The notes beneath the pieces were generated by a model. That model was not told where the DNA came from. It ran no database searches and worked only from the letters and a program-made list of their open reading frames with translations. From Seminavis robusta (Eukaryota > Bacillariophyta > Bacillariophyceae > Naviculales > Naviculaceae): a DNA stretch of 64,000 nucleotides. The translations under genes were made by a program, and so were the position numbers. The first letter of the stretch is position 1, and every line of letters starts with the position of its first letter. Positions 1 to 12,200 of this stretch are shown one piece after another. The stretch spans positions 1-64,000 of the forward strand of contig CAICTM010000090.1 in the NCBI GenBank assembly GCA_903772945.1, in the 5' to 3' direction.

Positions 1-3000
1 CTGATGAACGAGCTTTCCCGAAGCCACGCAAGCCCTCGGATAAGGATCCTCGTCGGCATCCAAGCCCACGGCATCCTACTCTCACGCAGTTCTACCGGAA
101 GAAGGAGCTTAATCACTTCGTTGCCACCAAGTGCAGTGCACGGGTTCAGGCTATGGTCGACGAACCTAACGGTAAGGAGAATATCAATCAGTCGTTTCGT
201 ACCGTTCCAACTCGGCGCCATGTCTTGCTACCACTGTGGAAATCGGGTTTCATGACGCGAGAGAAGTGGGAAACGATGGCTGCCACAGATGACGATGTCA
301 AACTTTTCCTCGAACTGATGGATGAATTCGGTGACGTGGATTTCAACGACCTTCGGGGTTATCCTTCCGACTGGGAGAACATGACCGAAGTGGACCCCCA
401 TCGCGTCCGAATGGCCACCGCTGCTCTGCTGTTCTTCGATGGTGACGCTGCTGCTCTTGTCCGTTGGGTGGGAGGTCCGCATGTGAATGCTCATCGCAAT
501 GTTCCAGAGATGCTTCGCTACCTGAAAGGGAAGATCCCCGATGACATCTACGAAGACTGTGAGCGAATCTTTATCCAGGGCATTCCACGGCACTGCAATG
601 CCGATTCCACGGAGGAAAACTTCCAGCAGTTTTTCCAGTACGGGAATCACAAGAGCTGCGAAACTGCACCCGAGAAATCTTACAAGACTCTGGTGAAGGA
701 TGTCAAAAAGGGTTACGTCTTACCTTTCGATAAGCGTTGTCATTCCCTTTGTATTGAACTGTCATGTTACCCCCCAAGGCATGGTGGACCTGGACAACAA
801 GTACAAGAAACCGAGAGTGATCTTTGACAGTTCTTTCCGTCCCACCCATTCCTCCGTTTCGATCAACGACTGGACGGACTCTTCGTACGAAAACCCAGTT
901 GTCTGTGTGGCTATCGAACAAGAGTTTATGAAATGGCTGTGGAATGCGCGGATTGACGCCGAGTTTGAGGAAATCTACCTCGGCGACGATGACGTCAGTG
1001 TGCCTTCCGTTGGTTGAAATATCACCCCAATTTGGTTGCCATGCATACCTAGTGTCCAGTGTGGTTTCGGCGTGTTCAATACCGGTGGCACCTTCGGAGA
1101 CAATACAACTCCTTCCAACTGGGATCGGATTGCCCTTGCTCGTGCTTGGCTTGCTCGATGGCTGTGGCTCAATGAGCCCAATGTGGTTGAAATGGCGCGC
1201 CAGTATTTACCAACGATCCAGTTCACCCAGAGCCGACGGAGGCTGAAATAGCCAGCTTTTCTAAAGCTACCCGTGATAGTCAGCATCAAGGCATCCATGA
1301 CAGCGATGGTAATCGTCTCCCTCCACCTTTCCTTCATCATGTTGATGATTGCGCTAAAGCTGATGTGAGGGCTACTATGGAGCGCACGATTGCATGCAGC
1401 GTCGTCAGCCTTTACAAGATTCTCGGTGAGCCCTCCCCTGACATCAGCAACCCATTGAGTTTGGAGAAGTTGGATCCCCTCCATGGCCATTGCGCCAGAT
1501 TTTGGCCGCCATTGGAACACACGGCGATTGTCTATCTCCATGTTGGAGCACAAGAAAACTGAGCTCATTTCCCGCCTCGAGGATTGGCTCCAGAAGGATC
1601 GGTTCTATTGCTCGAGGGTGCTGAGCTCCTAGGCGTCTTGGAAAACCACACACGCTATGTGGTTGGGCACGCCCTTGGTTCTTTGCCCTCCAGGATCGGA
1701 TGCGTACCTTGTTGCAGCGCCTCTATTTCACCCAGCGCAAAACTGGGAACGAATTGGCAGCAGAAGGAGCCGACTTGCATGCAGAGCTACCTGAGGCTCT
1801 CTGAAACGTGTCAAAAACATTTGGCACGGGAGAAAGCCCTCCTGATTTGGCGCAACAAAGGAACACCAGACGGTCGATTCGTCCCTTCGCAGTTCCTTGC
1901 CAACATTCTCCATTACTTGAAGTCGGATCCTATTCCGTTTGAGGCCAAGATCGGAACCATCATTCCCAGAGACCCCCACGCTATCGCCTGGGGCGATGCA
2001 GTGAATATGGCGCTGGTTGGTTACAGCCCCCAACTCAAGTTCTGTTTTGACATTGTTTGGAGTGACCGTGTTCGTCGATGCCTGAAGCTGGACCCCTCTT
2101 CGCCCAACTTCATCCACATCAATACAGTTGGAGTTCTTGACGATCATTCTGGAACTGGCTGGCTCCATCGTTGCCCTCCGTTCTCTCTCTCCCGAGGAGA
2201 AAACAGAACTTTTCCCTTATGGGTAGCCCGAAATCCCGGTGGTTGTCTTGGTCCGACAACAACGTCGTCTGTTTCTTGGGCGAATCGTGCCACCACCAAG
2301 TCCCCCCAGGTCAGCGTTTGCTTGGCTTTACTGTGAATTGTTGCGAACCTCTGGCATCAGTATCACTGCTCAGCATATGCCGGTGTTGAAAATATCCTGG
2401 CCGATTTTATCTCACTCCCACCCATTTTGACCTCTCTCATCGTGAACGGGCTGAGCAGCTGTACCAGAAGTTCAGCTTCATGCGAAACTGGAGTTCTTTC
2501 CGCCCAAGTCCCGCCTTGCTACAGCTCCTCTCTTGGAGTCTATTCTCCAGATCTCAATGGAGGTACCAAGTCTTCCAAGCGAGCTGGGACAGCTCGTTCC
2601 CACCAAGTGCATTTCATCGGGTTCGCTTATGATTTAGACTGGACACTCCAGTCCCAATCTCCCCTCCAATTTTGGAGATCAAAGACGCCGATCCCGAAGC
2701 CATCCAACTGGCTTTGTGTATGTATGCCGAGCATCTCTGGTCCGACGGCAGTCTGTATTGTCGGCGCATCAAGGGGAGTACTATCAAAACCTATATCCGT
2801 AATGCAGCTGCCCTTCTCCTGAAGGCATCCCAGACCTTTTGCGACTACCGCAAAGATTCTCATTTCTCGAATCCATGGGCCATCATCTGAAATCGATTTA
2901 CGATAATATCGACAAGTATGAGAAGGCCATCCAGCGGCGCGAAGCTTTCACGCTCCCAATGTTGTACGATGCTATTGCGCGAGCCAAGGTAGCTCCTTGG

Positions 3001-3948
3001 TCTGACCACATTGACGAAGTCTTGGCCGATTGGTATGTTGTTGCTCTTCGCGCTGGACTCCGAAGGTTGAGTGGGCTCAGCCCGAATCGACCCACATTGA
3101 TCCTGATTTTCCCTATCGGAACATCTATGGTGATCCCTACGCTTTCTGCTTGGGTGACGTCCAAGTCAAGCTTTACAACGGCACAATCCTGGAAGGTGCC
3201 GCTATTCTTGGCACTGCTGACAACCCCATTGACGTGTCAATGGTGGCTGAACTTTGGCTGTGCTTCCGCCAGCAGAAGAATGGAGGAGAATGGGCAGTGG
3301 CGACTCTTTGTTGCTTTGTTCGGGTACCCCCACCTCTGTATGGTCTGCGCCATGTTTCGAATCTGCGGCGCTTTATCCGTCTTCGAAGCCTTGAGGATGT
3401 GAAAACCCCTTTGTCGGTGTTTGTCTACAATCGATATGCCATGTCCATTCGTTCATCCCCAGGCTATCCTCAAGTCTATGCGTGCCATTGCGCATCTCAG
3501 TTTGGTTTTCCCGAGCAAAGATAAGACAGAAACTTCGTCGTTGGAGTTCCCACTCTCTCCGAGGGCGCTTGCGTGCTTCTCTTCAAGCCGGTTAAACGAG
3601 ATCCAAATCCAATGGCTCCTGCGCTGGAAATCCAACGCTTTATGGATTACTTGCGCAATACACTGGGCCTGGCTCGTCGCCACGCCGATATTCTGCGCCA
3701 GAAGACATTCGGTCCTGGCGACTCTATGCCTGACCTTATGTCGTTCGCTGGCAATCATCCTCCCACTGCTATTGCAGTGGTCTAAACAAATAGCTCTGCA
3801 TTATTCCCCTTTCGTGTGCAAAGCTTTGCCTTCGTGGGTTTTCCCCTCTAGAGTAGGTGGTTTTCTCCCACTCCAGCCGTCCGCTGACTCAGTTGACATG
3901 GGGCTTCGGCAGCTGTGTCTACGACACAGCTGCTTCTCAGCTGGACAT
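1..3948 (+). mobile_element. Fossil tyrosine-recombinase (DIRS/Ngaro-like) retroelement, left end outside window
   Basis: Seen: scattered coding stretches on the plus strand in changing frames. Around 780-1250 there are reverse-transcriptase-like signatures, such as the words PRVIFDSSFRP and VFNTGGTFG. Around 2670-3790 there are stretches like the core-binding and catalytic parts of a tyrosine recombinase, for instance RREAFTLPMLYDAIARAK and FMDYLRNTLGLARRHADIL. Reverse transcriptase followed by a tyrosine recombinase, with no DDE integrase, is the order known for DIRS/Ngaro/PAT-type elements. The element is clearly broken, with many interruptions, and it is cut by the window start, so its terminal repeats cannot be judged. 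The direct repeat pair just downstream (3949-4611) could belong to its 3' end. The family assignment rests on short motifs only. Confidence 0.55.
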
Positions 3949-4189
3949 GGGCTATCAGTTCAATGTTGGTTTCCAACGGTTTTGGCTAGGTGCACCAGAT
4001 TGCACTTCCAACGGTTTTGGATCCCAACGGTTTTGGTTGGTGCACTAGATAGCACCGTTTCCCAAACTAGCACTATCGTTTCGACACTGCACACACAGGT
4101 GTATTTATCGTCCCTAAATAGTCCTAGTGAACTGCCCATGTCATCCGGAGTGCGGACGGCTGAGGCGGTGGCTGGGAGTCGAGGAAGAC
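3949..4189. repeat. Direct repeat copy A (pair with 4365-4611)
   Basis: This stretch is nearly identical to 4365-4611, with a few small indels. It begins GGGCTA(C)TCAGTTCAATG and ends GTCGAGGAAGAC. Internally the word CCAACGGTTTTGG occurs three times. The two copies start 416 bp apart in direct orientation, beside the decayed tyrosine-recombinase element. They could be split direct repeats of such an element, or a separate short repeat family. Confidence 0.85.
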
Positions 4190-4364
4190 CTATCGCCATG
4201 ACTCTAAGCAGAGCAATGTGGAAGCACACTTGCTCCTGCCTGGACTGGTAAGTCACCGTAGATAGAGTTAGTTTTCAGGGGATCAGTCAGTCGGTAGGAG
4301 CAAATCCAAGCCACATTGCTAGCAGCCACCAATCGAAGAGGACAAGGGTCCTTTCTTTTTTAAG

Positions 4365-4611
4365 GGGCTACTCAGTTCAATGTTGGTTTCCAACGGTTTT
4401 GGCTAGGTGCACCAGATTGCACCTTCCAACGGTTTTGGATCCCAACGGTTTTGGATTGGTGCACTAGATAGCACCGTTTCCCAAACCCTAGCACTATCGT
4501 TTCGACACTGCACACACAGGTGTATTTAGTCGTCCCTAAATAGTCCTAGTGAACTGCCCATGTCATCCGGAGTGCGGACGGCTGAGGCGGTGGCTGGGAG
4601 TCGAGGAAGAC
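4365..4611. repeat. Direct repeat copy B (pair with 3949-4189)
   Basis: Second copy of the 241-bp repeat, slightly longer (247 bp) through small insertions. About 175 bp of unrelated sequence separates the two copies. Confidence 0.85.
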
Positions 4612-5023
4612 TCCAACATCGACAGACAGCAGTACGCTAGGAAATCCTCATTATTTGTGCTCCGGAGTACCGGTAGTACGTGTAGATCTTGCTATCATAG
4701 CTTGTAGGTTTTTGGCGTTTTGCTGCAGGTGTACTCCCTGGTAGTACAGATTACAGATAGATGCGATTCTTCAAGCGCGCTCACTCCGTTGTCAAACCAA
4801 GAGACTGCAAAGGACCAGCTGGGGTCTTTCCCAGGAGAAAAGCATCTTCTTGAGGTTCAATCTTGGCCACCAACGTGCCAATATGCTCAAAAGAGAGATG
4901 CGCTACACTAGGGCTACCGCTATGTTTTTGCGGCAATCCTGTTGTTTCTTCCGGAGTCATTGAATTACAGGTATGTACATTAGTTAAGAACCAATAGCCA
5001 TCTTGGTGAGCTTTCATGAGCTT
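4612..5023. other. Intergenic, 3' side of the BASS-type gene
   Basis: No gene or structured element seen. The likely 3' UTR of the minus-strand transporter gene lies in its right part. Confidence 0.5.
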
Positions 5024-6226
5024 TCATGCTTCCACATCTTCTTGTTTGCGATCCTCTGCCTCCTCTGTGAGAACTTCATCCTTTTCTGTCTCCGTGTCCG
5101 TTGTTCCTCCCTTCGCATTGTAGCTACTAGCCGCCTCACTACCAGGCTTGTTGTTGTCGTCTGCATCCAGCTCTGCGGCGATGACAACATCATCCTTCTC
5201 ATCACCATTATTTTCACTGGCCAAGAACAAATTGGGATCGTGGTCTACAATGCCCTTCTCCTCATTGACTCGTTTTTGTCGTCGAAAAACTGGTACCAGT
5301 AGAGTGGCAAAAGCGTACATGAAAATGGCATACAGCAAGGGGAAGGGAATGGACCGTTCCTTTTGCCACTTGTACTTCATGACTTGCTCTCCAATCGCAA
5401 AGCCCAATGCCAAGTTCTGGATTCCCACTTCCATCACAACGGTTCGTCTTGCTGCTGGTGGAAACTTGAGTAATGTTGTCATACCATAACTCAATCCAGT
5501 GGCAATGGGAAAGTAAATAAAAGCGGCGACACCAATTTGCCATGTCACATACTGGGTAAGACTATCGCTATATTCCACGAGCAGTACCACAATGACGGCA
5601 AGAAAGAAGAGAATGGCCAGGACATGAATGCCTTTTTCCAAAATGTATCGAATTCGGTTGGTGCAGGTGCAGAAATTGAGTGATATCCCAATGGCCAGTG
5701 GGATGATCAGCATGGCCAGGGTAATGGCAATCTGATCAATGGCCAGTGGAGTCTCGGTGGTTTCGTTGTATTCGTCGTCAAAGTCAATACCATAAGTACC
5801 AAAGATAAAGATCCACAGGGGTGTCATGCCAAAGGATACAACGGTAGACACAATGGTCATGAATACGGAAAGTTCCAAGATTCCATGTCCCCAAATGGTA
5901 TAAATGTTGGAGGAATTGCCTCCCGGCATGGCACCTGCCACGACCACACCAAATGCAGCGTAGCTCTCAATGCCAAAGATTTTGGTCAAGACGTAGGCAA
6001 CCACAGGCATGAGGAGGAATTGGCACATCACTCCCACGGCGGCCGCCTTGAGTGCCTGGGGAGACGTTAACATTTTGCGAAAGAGCGTCCATTTGCAACT
6101 GGATCCAACCCCGACCATGAGAAGAAAGATTCCCACAGCCAGCACCAATTCGACGGCACTGGAGCTACCCTCATCTTCTACTGTTTGAAGATGTCGGTAC
6201 CCCAGACGCGAAGAAATTAACGACAT
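5024..6226 (-). CDS. Bile acid:sodium symporter family (BASS/SLC10-like) membrane transporter
   Basis: A 400-residue intronless frame from an ATG at 6226. It has about nine hydrophobic segments between residues ~25 and ~325, followed by a hydrophilic acidic C-terminal tail of about 75 residues. Family marks are visible. The first crossover helix carries AGAMPGGNSSN followed by LSVFMTIVSTVVSFGMTP. The second carries VVMEVGIQNLALGFAI, the E-x-G-x-Q-N block that helps bind sodium in ASBT-type transporters. Known family roles are Na+-coupled uptake of bile acids, pyruvate or other organic anions in plasma or plastid membranes. The substrate here cannot be inferred. No plastid signal/transit site is evident at the N-terminus, so the plasma membrane or an endomembrane is more likely. 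Neighbours give no functional hint. Confidence 0.85.
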   Translation of the reverse strand: MSLISSRLGYRHLQTVEDEGSSSAVELVLAVGIFLLMVGVGSSCKWTLFRKMLTSPQALKAAAVGVMCQFLLMPVVAYVLTKIFGIESYAAFGVVVAGAMPGGNSSNIYTIWGHGILELSVFMTIVSTVVSFGMTPLWIFIFGTYGIDFDDEYNETTETPLAIDQIAITLAMLIIPLAIGISLNFCTCTNRIRYILEKGIHVLAILFFLAVIVVLLVEYSDSLTQYVTWQIGVAAFIYFPIATGLSYGMTTLLKFPPAARRTVVMEVGIQNLALGFAIGEQVMKYKWQKERSIPFPLLYAIFMYAFATLLVPVFRRQKRVNEEKGIVDHDPNLFLASENNGDEKDDVVIAAELDADDNNKPGSEAASSYNAKGGTTDTETEKDEVLTEEAEDRKQEDVEA

Positions 6227-6698
6227 GGTTGGTTGGTTGGCTGTTCAAATGATTCTCTTCTCTTCTACTATATGGCCTGCTGATTTAATGAGATTGTCAA
6301 CCTTCGACTCGGCTGGGGATGGTGATGCATTGGTGCGTGCCCCCTTGCTGCATCGCAGTTGCTGCATTCCTTCTTGAACACTGGTAAGGAGTAAGGAGTG
6401 TTATCGTAGGGTACCGTAACCGGTACGGTACCGATAATGGCTAGCTAGCCTGCCGGTACTGTAACAGTGCTTGTGCTCACTTTCCCTTTTTGCTTTTTAC
6501 CACTTTTTTAGATGCCGCTTTCAAGATATCTTCGCCACGTCACTCCCAACAAAACAAAAACCTGATCTCTATTTCGATTTGCTGAATGATTCGATTCAAT
6601 CACGTCAGAGATCCACGAACAAAACTCTGCAACCTCCCAACCGAACCTCCACTCACCCGTCATTATCTCCTCTTTGATAGGTCTTGCTAACCTCGACC
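6227..6698. promoter_or_regulatory. Divergent intergenic region between BASS-type and OPA3-like genes
   Basis: 472 bp holding the 5' regions of two divergently transcribed genes. It contains a palindromic GGTACCG/CGGTACC cluster around 6410-6460 and CTAGCTAGC. No defined promoter element can be named. Confidence 0.4.
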
Positions 6699-7498
6699 AT
6701 GGTGGCTCAAGCTTTACCGTAAGTCGATAATGATGAATCAAACAAAACGGGAAACGAAACCACTGGCGCCCGCTCGTGGTCCTAAAAATCTCGGAGGACC
6801 TGTCACTCATCTCTTTTCCCTTTTTCCCATTGCTATTATGATTTAGCCTCGCCAAGATTGGGACCTTGTTCATCAAGACATTGGCAAAACCCGTGAGCAA
6901 ACGCATCAAAAAGGACTTTTCTCGATTCGAACAGACCCGACGAATGCTGGTGGGGATTGGACAACTGTCCAATCAAGTCACTTCTCGCATGGCCATTTGG
7001 AGTGAAGGGTATACGGTCCGAAAGATTAATCCCTTGAGCGACGACAAGGCACTCACGACGGGAGCCGATCTAGTGGGAGAAACCTTTGTCTTGTCCGTTT
7101 CGGTCGGGACAGTGATTTGGGAGTACAATCGCAGTGCTGAAAAAGCGCGCCTCAAGGAAGAAAAACTGCGAGCTACTGCCAAGGCGGAACGGGATGCTCT
7201 GCAAGCCAATTTTCTGGCTCTGGACGAACGATTAAAAGCACTCGAAGAGGTGGTGCAATACAACAGTCAATCGATTCTAAATGTTGGTGGCAAACGATTG
7301 CCGCAACCTCGCAATACAGTACTTATACGGATATCCGATGAAGATGATGACAATTTGCCAATGGTACCAACCACCAAAAAACCAAAGCCGGACGCTCATA
7401 ATGAGACGCAAACAACTTCTCAGTCGGATCCAAATGCAGATTCTGGCGTGACAGACACAACAACTGAAACAGAAGCACCCTGGTGGAAATTTTGGTGA
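6699..7498 (+). CDS. OPA3-like mitochondrial protein, two exons
   Basis: The spliced frame is 6699-6718 joined to 6847-7498, giving 223 residues. The first exon is only 20 nt. The 128-nt intron starts GTAAGTCG and ends TTTAG. Splicing yields the N-terminus MVAQALPLAKIGTLFIKTLA, which matches the start of OPA3 family proteins (MVVGAFPMAKL in animals) and fixes the start codon. Then come a basic segment, the block YTVRKINPLSDDKALTTGADLVGE, a hydrophobic stretch (FVLSVSVGTVIWEY) and a coiled-coil of about 60 residues (residues ~130-170). A polar tail ends in WWKFW. OPA3 proteins sit in mitochondria, affect morphology and lipid handling, and their mutation causes optic atrophy in humans. The biochemical role is unknown. 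The family call is firm; the tail is lineage-specific. Confidence 0.85.
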
Positions 7499-8029
7499 CG
7501 ACGTTTGCTTGTGCATTGCCAACAAAACAACAAAATGGGGGAATACCTTGATACGTTTTGCTGGCCTCCGTGTCGCAAGATTATGAAGCTTTTTCTACAT
7601 GTATAAAATGACCATACAGTACAATTTGAAAATGAACGTGACATCACTGTACGTATCTATCCACCGAGTTCTAAATTTTTGTACTATTCCCTGAAATGTG
7701 TCGCTACAACCACCATCAAATGGACAACAATCTTCCAATTATCTGACTTTATGGGTTTCAGGTTGCTATCATTTCACGACGAGTAATCTGGTACATAAGA
7801 CTACCGTATCTAGCTAGTAGTACATGTAGCTAGCTAGAGTGAAGAATGGGCTACCGGTACTTGAAAGGTGGAAGCCTGAAAGCTTCGTTGGTCACAGAAT
7901 TGAGGAAACAGTCAAGATAACCCCATCCTTAAAATTAGGGGAGTATCTTTGCGATTCGGCTTTTTTTCAGCGTTCGTCTCCTGTTTCCTCAGTTTGCTGG
8001 CTACTTGGATCCATATGACGAATACACCC
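7499..8029. other. Intergenic, 3' of OPA3-like gene
   Basis: AT-richer sequence without a supported gene. CTAGCTAG/GTACATGTAG low-complexity palindromes occur at 7805-7840. Confidence 0.5.
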
Positions 8030-8905
8030 AATCTACGATACCGTAGGCAGAGAGTTACATTGATCCGTGACAGTGTCAACAGTACCGAACACACTCAGGT
8101 CCAGCCATTGTAGCCAGCTACGATACCGTATGCAGAGAGTTACATTGATCCGTGACAGTGTCAACAGTACCGAACACACTCAGGTTCCGCTTTACTGGCT
8201 ACACTCCGTTACCGGTACCTTTCATTGGATCCTTATGACGAATCCATGCACAACCGAACATTGTCAATCCAGCCATCGTAGCCAGCTACCGTAGAGTTCA
8301 TCGATCAGTGACAGTGGCAACAGTACCCAACATACTCAGGTTCGACTTTCCTCGCTGCACTCGGTTACCTCGCATTGGATCCTTATGATGAATACACGCA
8401 CAACCGAATATTGTTAATCCAGCCATTGTAGCCGGCTACAGTTGCTACCGTACAGTTACATCGGCGACAGTATCAACAGTACTGAACACACTCAGGTTCC
8501 GCTTTGCTGGCTACACTCCGATGCCGGTATCTTGCATTGGATCCTTATGACGAATACATGCACAACCGAACATTATGAATCCAGCCATTGTAGCCGGCTA
8601 CGGTATAGCTACATTGACGACAGTGGCAACAGTACCGAAAGTTCGGCTTTGCTCGCTACGGTTACCGGTACTTCGCATTGGATCCGTACGACGAATACAT
8701 GCACAAAACCGAATATTGTTAATCCAGCCATTGTAGCCGGCTACAGTTGCTACCGTACAGTTACATCGGCGACAGTATCAACAGTACCGAACACACTCAG
8801 ATTCCGCTTTGCTGGCTACACTTTGTTGCCGGTATCTTGCATTGGATCCTTATGTCGAATACATGCACAACCGAACATTATGAATATTGTCAATCCAGCC
8901 TCCAC
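8030..8905. repeat. Diverged tandem satellite, ~155-bp unit, about 5.5 copies
   Basis: The core GACAGT(G/A)(T/G)CAACAGTACCGAACA recurs at about 8068, 8153, 8309, 8467, 8621 and 8771. Spacings are ~85 bp once, then 150-160 bp. Each unit also carries CATTGGATCCTTATGACGAAT, a GAATATTGT/GAACATT word and CCAGCCATTGTAGCC. An open frame across the array (8442-8984) is a product of the periodicity and has no sign of being a gene. Confidence 0.85.
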
Positions 8906-9198
8906 AAGCACTGTTCCCATGGGAAAATGGGTACCAGCACAGGAATCACCACCAAAACACTATGAAATAACACTGGAGGGGTGAATCCAGTAGTAGGATC
9001 CACTCTCTTGTGTGTTGTCGCCTCCTCCGGTTGACTGTCGCCGTTCAATGACTCGACGACGATCCGTTCAGACTGTTGGTAGGGCTGGAGTTAACAGTCT
9101 CCTCCGTACCGGTAGTGGTAGCCTCTCCTCTTCTTGTTCTCCAGAGCGACCGATCGTTCGTTCGACCTCGACAATGGTATTTCCTCGGCCGTCAGCAG
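8906..9198. other. Flank of the Gypsy element
   Basis: No gene seen. Ends in GCAG (9195-9198), the 4-bp target duplication of the element that follows. Confidence 0.5.
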
Positions 9199-9275
9199 TG
9201 ACATACGCACGTGTGTGACGTGGCGTCCTAACGCTAGTTTTAAGTCTAATCTCACAATATTCCGATCGTAGTTCA
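9199..9275 (+). repeat. Left LTR (77 bp) of the Gypsy element
   Basis: TG...CA ended direct repeat, 76 of 77 bases identical to 14320-14396. Preceded by GCAG. Confidence 0.85.
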
Positions 9276-12200
9276 CTCTGAATTCAGAAGCAAGTTCGGT
9301 TGGAATTTGCACATCAAGCAAAAGAAACTTCCTGCGTACATTCTACGCAGCCGTGTACTAGGCGTTTGGCCATTGTCAAACAATTTCGAAAATTCGCTCG
9401 ATTACTATTAACAACGGTAACTCAAGGGTGTAACTCAATACGAAGTTACTCCTTTTTTTTCTTTCATTATCATTACTTGCGACTCTTACTAACACAAAGC
9501 CGCAAGTACTGTTGTTTGTTATTTCCTTTTAGGTTCATTATCTCACCATGACGACGCTTGGTCAGTCGGGCAAGAATCCGGTCATTCCGTTGGTCTCGGA
9601 GTACAATGCGAGTGATGTCGCTACTACTGAGTTGTTCCGTTCTTGGCAACATGCTGGAAACAACGTCAAGCGGAAGCATGACATGATTGTATTGGCAGAC
9701 GAACAAGAACCGGAACACGTCCTTCGATCATCAAGGAGTTCGATCAATGACCGGCAACTCAGCATTGAACTTGGACACGGGACATTGAGGCTAACTTCTT
9801 TGTCAATTCTTCAAGGCTCTGCTCGAGACAATGGAACTGATTCGAGCAGCACGTCCTGGTGCAGCAGTTGCTGATTTCGATGCCTGCGTGACGTCGTTCA
9901 TTGCTAAGTTCGTTGAAGACACGGATCTCGCTGATCAGACGCGATATTTGCAGACTGCGACCAAGCCATTCAAACTCGATATTTGCAGACTGCGACCAAG
10001 CCATTCAAACTCGATTGCAAGACCCTGTGGTCTCGATTGGAGTACATCAATACCTTGATGGCGAAGTTTCTGGTGCAAACAATGCGAACCCTTTTGATGC
10101 TGCGGCTCTCAAGATGATGTTTTACAACATGATGCTTCCTCAGTGGAAAGACAAGTTTGCCGATTCTGCTCATGACATTACGGTTATCGGCCCAGTTCAA
10201 ATGGTTCGTTTCTTTGCCCATCAAGAAAAGAATTACAACGCTCCGCCAACAAGGCTCTCGTGGCCGTGGTGGTCTGGACATTCTCGTGGTCGTTCTGGCC
10301 GCGATTTGGAAGAAGTGGACGCTCTTCTGGCTATCGTCGTACATATGGACAAGACGATGGTCCTCGAGTTGGTTACTATCCGCCTTCCCAGCGTTTCCGT
10401 CGTGGAGGATGGAGTCGAGCTCCTACCTGGACGTACAATCGTAGTCCTCCAAGAGAATACCAACGTGGACAACCAGACGACAGCAACGAACAACACTACT
10501 CCGGTGCGCAACTTGCCGGACGTTTCGGTCGTGGTAGCTATGCCTCATCACCTCATGGTTGTGGACGTGGACGTGGTTATAGTCCTCGCCGCGATAATTT
10601 TGTGGCTGACGGTGATGTTCGCGAGGAGTGTGTTCCACGTCGAAGAACAATCTCTCAGGTTCCTGCGGTTGCTCATGCCGCCTCCTGAAGAAACAGACGA
10701 GATTTATTATCAGGAAGAGCCCCATTACTTTGATTCCATGACAGGGGGTTACGATGAATATGAAGAGTCGTATGGATACGGTGGCGATTATTGACCATCT
10801 ACAAGGGTCTTTGAGAATTATGAAGCGGCGGCTGAGGGAATCAATGTTGACAAGGACTTGGTGCCGATGGCGCTTTGCGTCCTACATAGTATATAAATAA
10901 ACACGTCTGATAGACCGTTATTAGTCCTGATGGACTCTGTTTCTAGTGGAACCTGGATTAGTGAAAGCTTTGCCTAAGGGAACAGTCACTCGCATTGGTG
11001 ACGTTGTGTCCACCACGACATTGGCTGCAACGTCAAATCGAACGTGTTGTTACCTTAGACCGTTGTGTTTTCCAGAGTTCTACAAGTCCCGTTTCATCGA
11101 TGTGCCCATGCTCGAGTCTTTTCCGCGAGCAATGTTCGGTATGACATGATCATTGGACGCGACATCCTCCTTGAGATGGGATTGAAGATTGATTTCAAGG
11201 GACACAAGATGACATGGGACGAGGTTAGCATCGACATGAGACCTTTTCCTTCGTCTTCGATTGACAAGAAGACTCCTCCTGCTACATCGATGTTCCTTGA
11301 CCTTCTTGAAGCAGATCTAGAAGACGACGATACTCTGCCTACAGTGGCTTCCACGGATTGCTGTGAGACGACTTGGATGACGATTTGGACGACATGCTCC
11401 CCGAATCCGAAAAAGAGTCTTCATGTTTTGCAACTCGTGAAGAAGAAGAGAAGGCAGCAGACTTGGGTTACAAAACCAAGCACATCCTCGAATCTAAGTA
11501 CGAAGGGGCCGATATTACGCCGTTGTTCGGTCCTGCACTCATCTTTCTCAAGAACAACAGAATGATCTTCGTGGTGTCCTTGAGAAATATGACACCTTGT
11601 TCAGTCCTGAACTTGGTAAATATACCGGCGGACAAATTAGTTTGGAGATTGATCCTACAGTTCCGGCCCATCGAAGCCGACACTATACTGTTCCTCATCA
11701 CCAACAAGACATTTTCAAGAAAGAATTGGATAGGTTGGTTTCCCTTGGCGTTCTTGAAGAAGGAAGTCGTTCCGAATGGATTGCTGGTACTTTCATCATC
11801 CCGAAGAAAGACGGTCGAGTCGGTGGATCTCTGATTTCCGTGGCCTCAACAAAGCAATCAAGCGCAAGTTTTATCCAATTCCTCGCATCGCTGATATCTA
11901 GCTCGCGCAAGAACTATGCATTCCTTACAAAGTTGGATATCTCGATGCAGTATTACACCTTCGAACTTGACGATTTCAGTTCGAATTGTTACCATTGCTA
12001 CCCCTTTGTGGCTTTACAAGTACAGGCGACTCCCAATGGGCGTTTCCCAATCTCCGGATATCGTCAAGAAATCATGGAAAAGTTACTCAAAGCTCTTGAT
12101 GACATCGAAGTCTATATCGATAACATTGGTATTTTCAGTTCCGATTGGCGCTCTCATCTCGACAAGCTCGATCAAGTCTCAGGATCCTACAAGAGGCCGG

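Noticed and set aside
8030-8905. Spaced repeats resembling a CRISPR layout
   Set aside because: Units are long, diverged and contiguous, the context is eukaryotic, and no uniform spacers exist.
8442-8984. 180-codon open frame
   Set aside because: It follows the ~155-bp satellite periodicity and starts and ends within it, so it is not a gene.
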